A stretch of 64,000 bases of DNA from Psychrobacter aquaticus CMS 56 (GTDB taxonomy: Bacteria; Pseudomonadota; Gammaproteobacteria; Pseudomonadales; Moraxellaceae): contig NZ_AUSW01000013.1 in the NCBI RefSeq assembly GCF_000471625.1, positions 83,966 to 147,965 of the forward strand, read 5' to 3'. Below the pieces are notes generated by a model, which did not search any database, had not been told where the DNA came from, and saw nothing but the letters and a program-made list of their open reading frames with translations. The position numbers and the translations under genes were made by a program. Position 1 is the first letter of the stretch. Each line of letters begins with the position of its first letter. Shown here piece by piece: positions 63,823-64,000 of the stretch.

Positions 63823-64000
63823 ATGAGTGATCTTAATAAAGACTGGACACCTGGTTTTGGTACTATTTACACATGGTTTGCAATGGATAAAAATGGACGA
63901 ATTGCCGTTATGGTGAATAACTGCTGGGGCGACCTACCGCAGTCAGTCTTAAATATCCCTAACGCTGAGCTATTATTGGATGACTTAAATGATTATATAG
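63823..64000 (+). CDS. Hypothetical small protein, possible immunity gene, truncated by window end
   Basis: An ATG at 63823 opens a frame of at least 59 codons that runs off the window: WTPGFGTIYTWFAMDKNGRI and NNCWGDLPQSVLNIPNAELL are legible. The acidic, Trp-rich composition and position just after the Imm40-like gene suggest another immunity protein, but no family is firmly recognised. GAGAAA lies weakly upstream. Confidence 0.55.
   Translation, partial: MSDLNKDWTPGFGTIYTWFAMDKNGRIAVMVNNCWGDLPQSVLNIPNAELLLDDLNDYI

Noticed and set aside
1..64000. Search for tRNA, rRNA, CRISPR arrays, transposases and phage genes
   Set aside because: No cloverleaf with TTCGA-type T-loop, no regularly spaced direct repeats of CRISPR size and no transposase or integrase frame was seen. 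The repeats present are tandem arrays or palindromic elements.

Overview
The window looks like chromosomal DNA of a Moraxellaceae gammaproteobacterium, most likely Psychrobacter. This is inferred from the housekeeping proteins (GshA, Mpl, ErpA, HolC/PepA, LptF/LptG, RlmF), from moderate-to-low GC, and from dense simple intergenic sequence. No rRNA, tRNA, CRISPR array, transposase or prophage gene was seen. An exact 16-bp ParB site (parS) at 49688-49703 and two near matches suggest the region lies in the origin-proximal domain of the chromosome (inference).

Layout. 1-8300: RlmF (cut by the window edge), a LysE exporter, a crotonase, then an AT-rich accessory patch (a membrane protein, the scar of a second crotonase gene, and a NACHT NTPase resembling bacterial NLR antiphage proteins), followed by a cupin, a methyltransferase and a MalY-like lyase. 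8300-11100: two tandem YadA-like genes, one a complete trimeric autotransporter and one lacking stalk and anchor. 11800-19300: GuaA; SoxR with a divergent MFS pump and a flavin/quinone reductase; two tandem zinc-ribbon/DUF2628 membrane proteins sharing a repeated terminator-promoter block; and a QorB/HxlR pair. 19500-31900: an unknown AT-rich gene, AcuI-type and other MDR reductases, a DUF2157-DUF4401-GDYXXLXY membrane operon, nitronate monooxygenase, an unknown coiled-coil membrane protein, a frameshifted thioesterase, YheT and YigZ. 32000-45100: RsuA, a DsbC-like protein with two dimerisation-type domains, DUF2939, DnaJ, DapB, a secretin-like secreted protein, an ornithine/lysine decarboxylase, peptide deformylase, a GlsB-type protein, Mpl, an NlpE-like lipoprotein and DsbB. 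45100-60300: GshA, ErpA, an ABC-F ATPase carrying parS in its linker, RlpA-like, CbpA/CbpM, SstT, HolC/PepA, an isochorismatase-family hydrolase and LptF/LptG. 60300-64000: TetR with a divergent epoxide hydrolase, a methyltransferase, and the start of what looks like an orphan immunity-gene cluster.

Functional links. Thiol/redox and envelope quality control recur (DsbB, DsbC-like, NlpE-like, GshA, SoxR regulon, QorB, AcuI). Chaperones (DnaJ, CbpA-CbpM) and envelope biogenesis (LptFG, Mpl, RlpA-like, DapB) form the rest of the core.

The most distinctive non-coding signal is a dispersed family of about 120-165 bp palindromic elements, with at least eight full or partial copies. Their ends resemble TATAGTCAATTCTAAATAAAA and its inverse. 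A conserved core (approximately GCCTCTGTCTGCGAAGGCAC then AGCAAGCAAG) sits between hairpin arms whose sequence differs from copy to copy but mostly stays self-complementary within each copy. They behave like non-autonomous MITE-type elements placed at gene ends. Coordinates were read by eye; start codons were adjusted where a Shine-Dalgarno sequence decided between alternatives.
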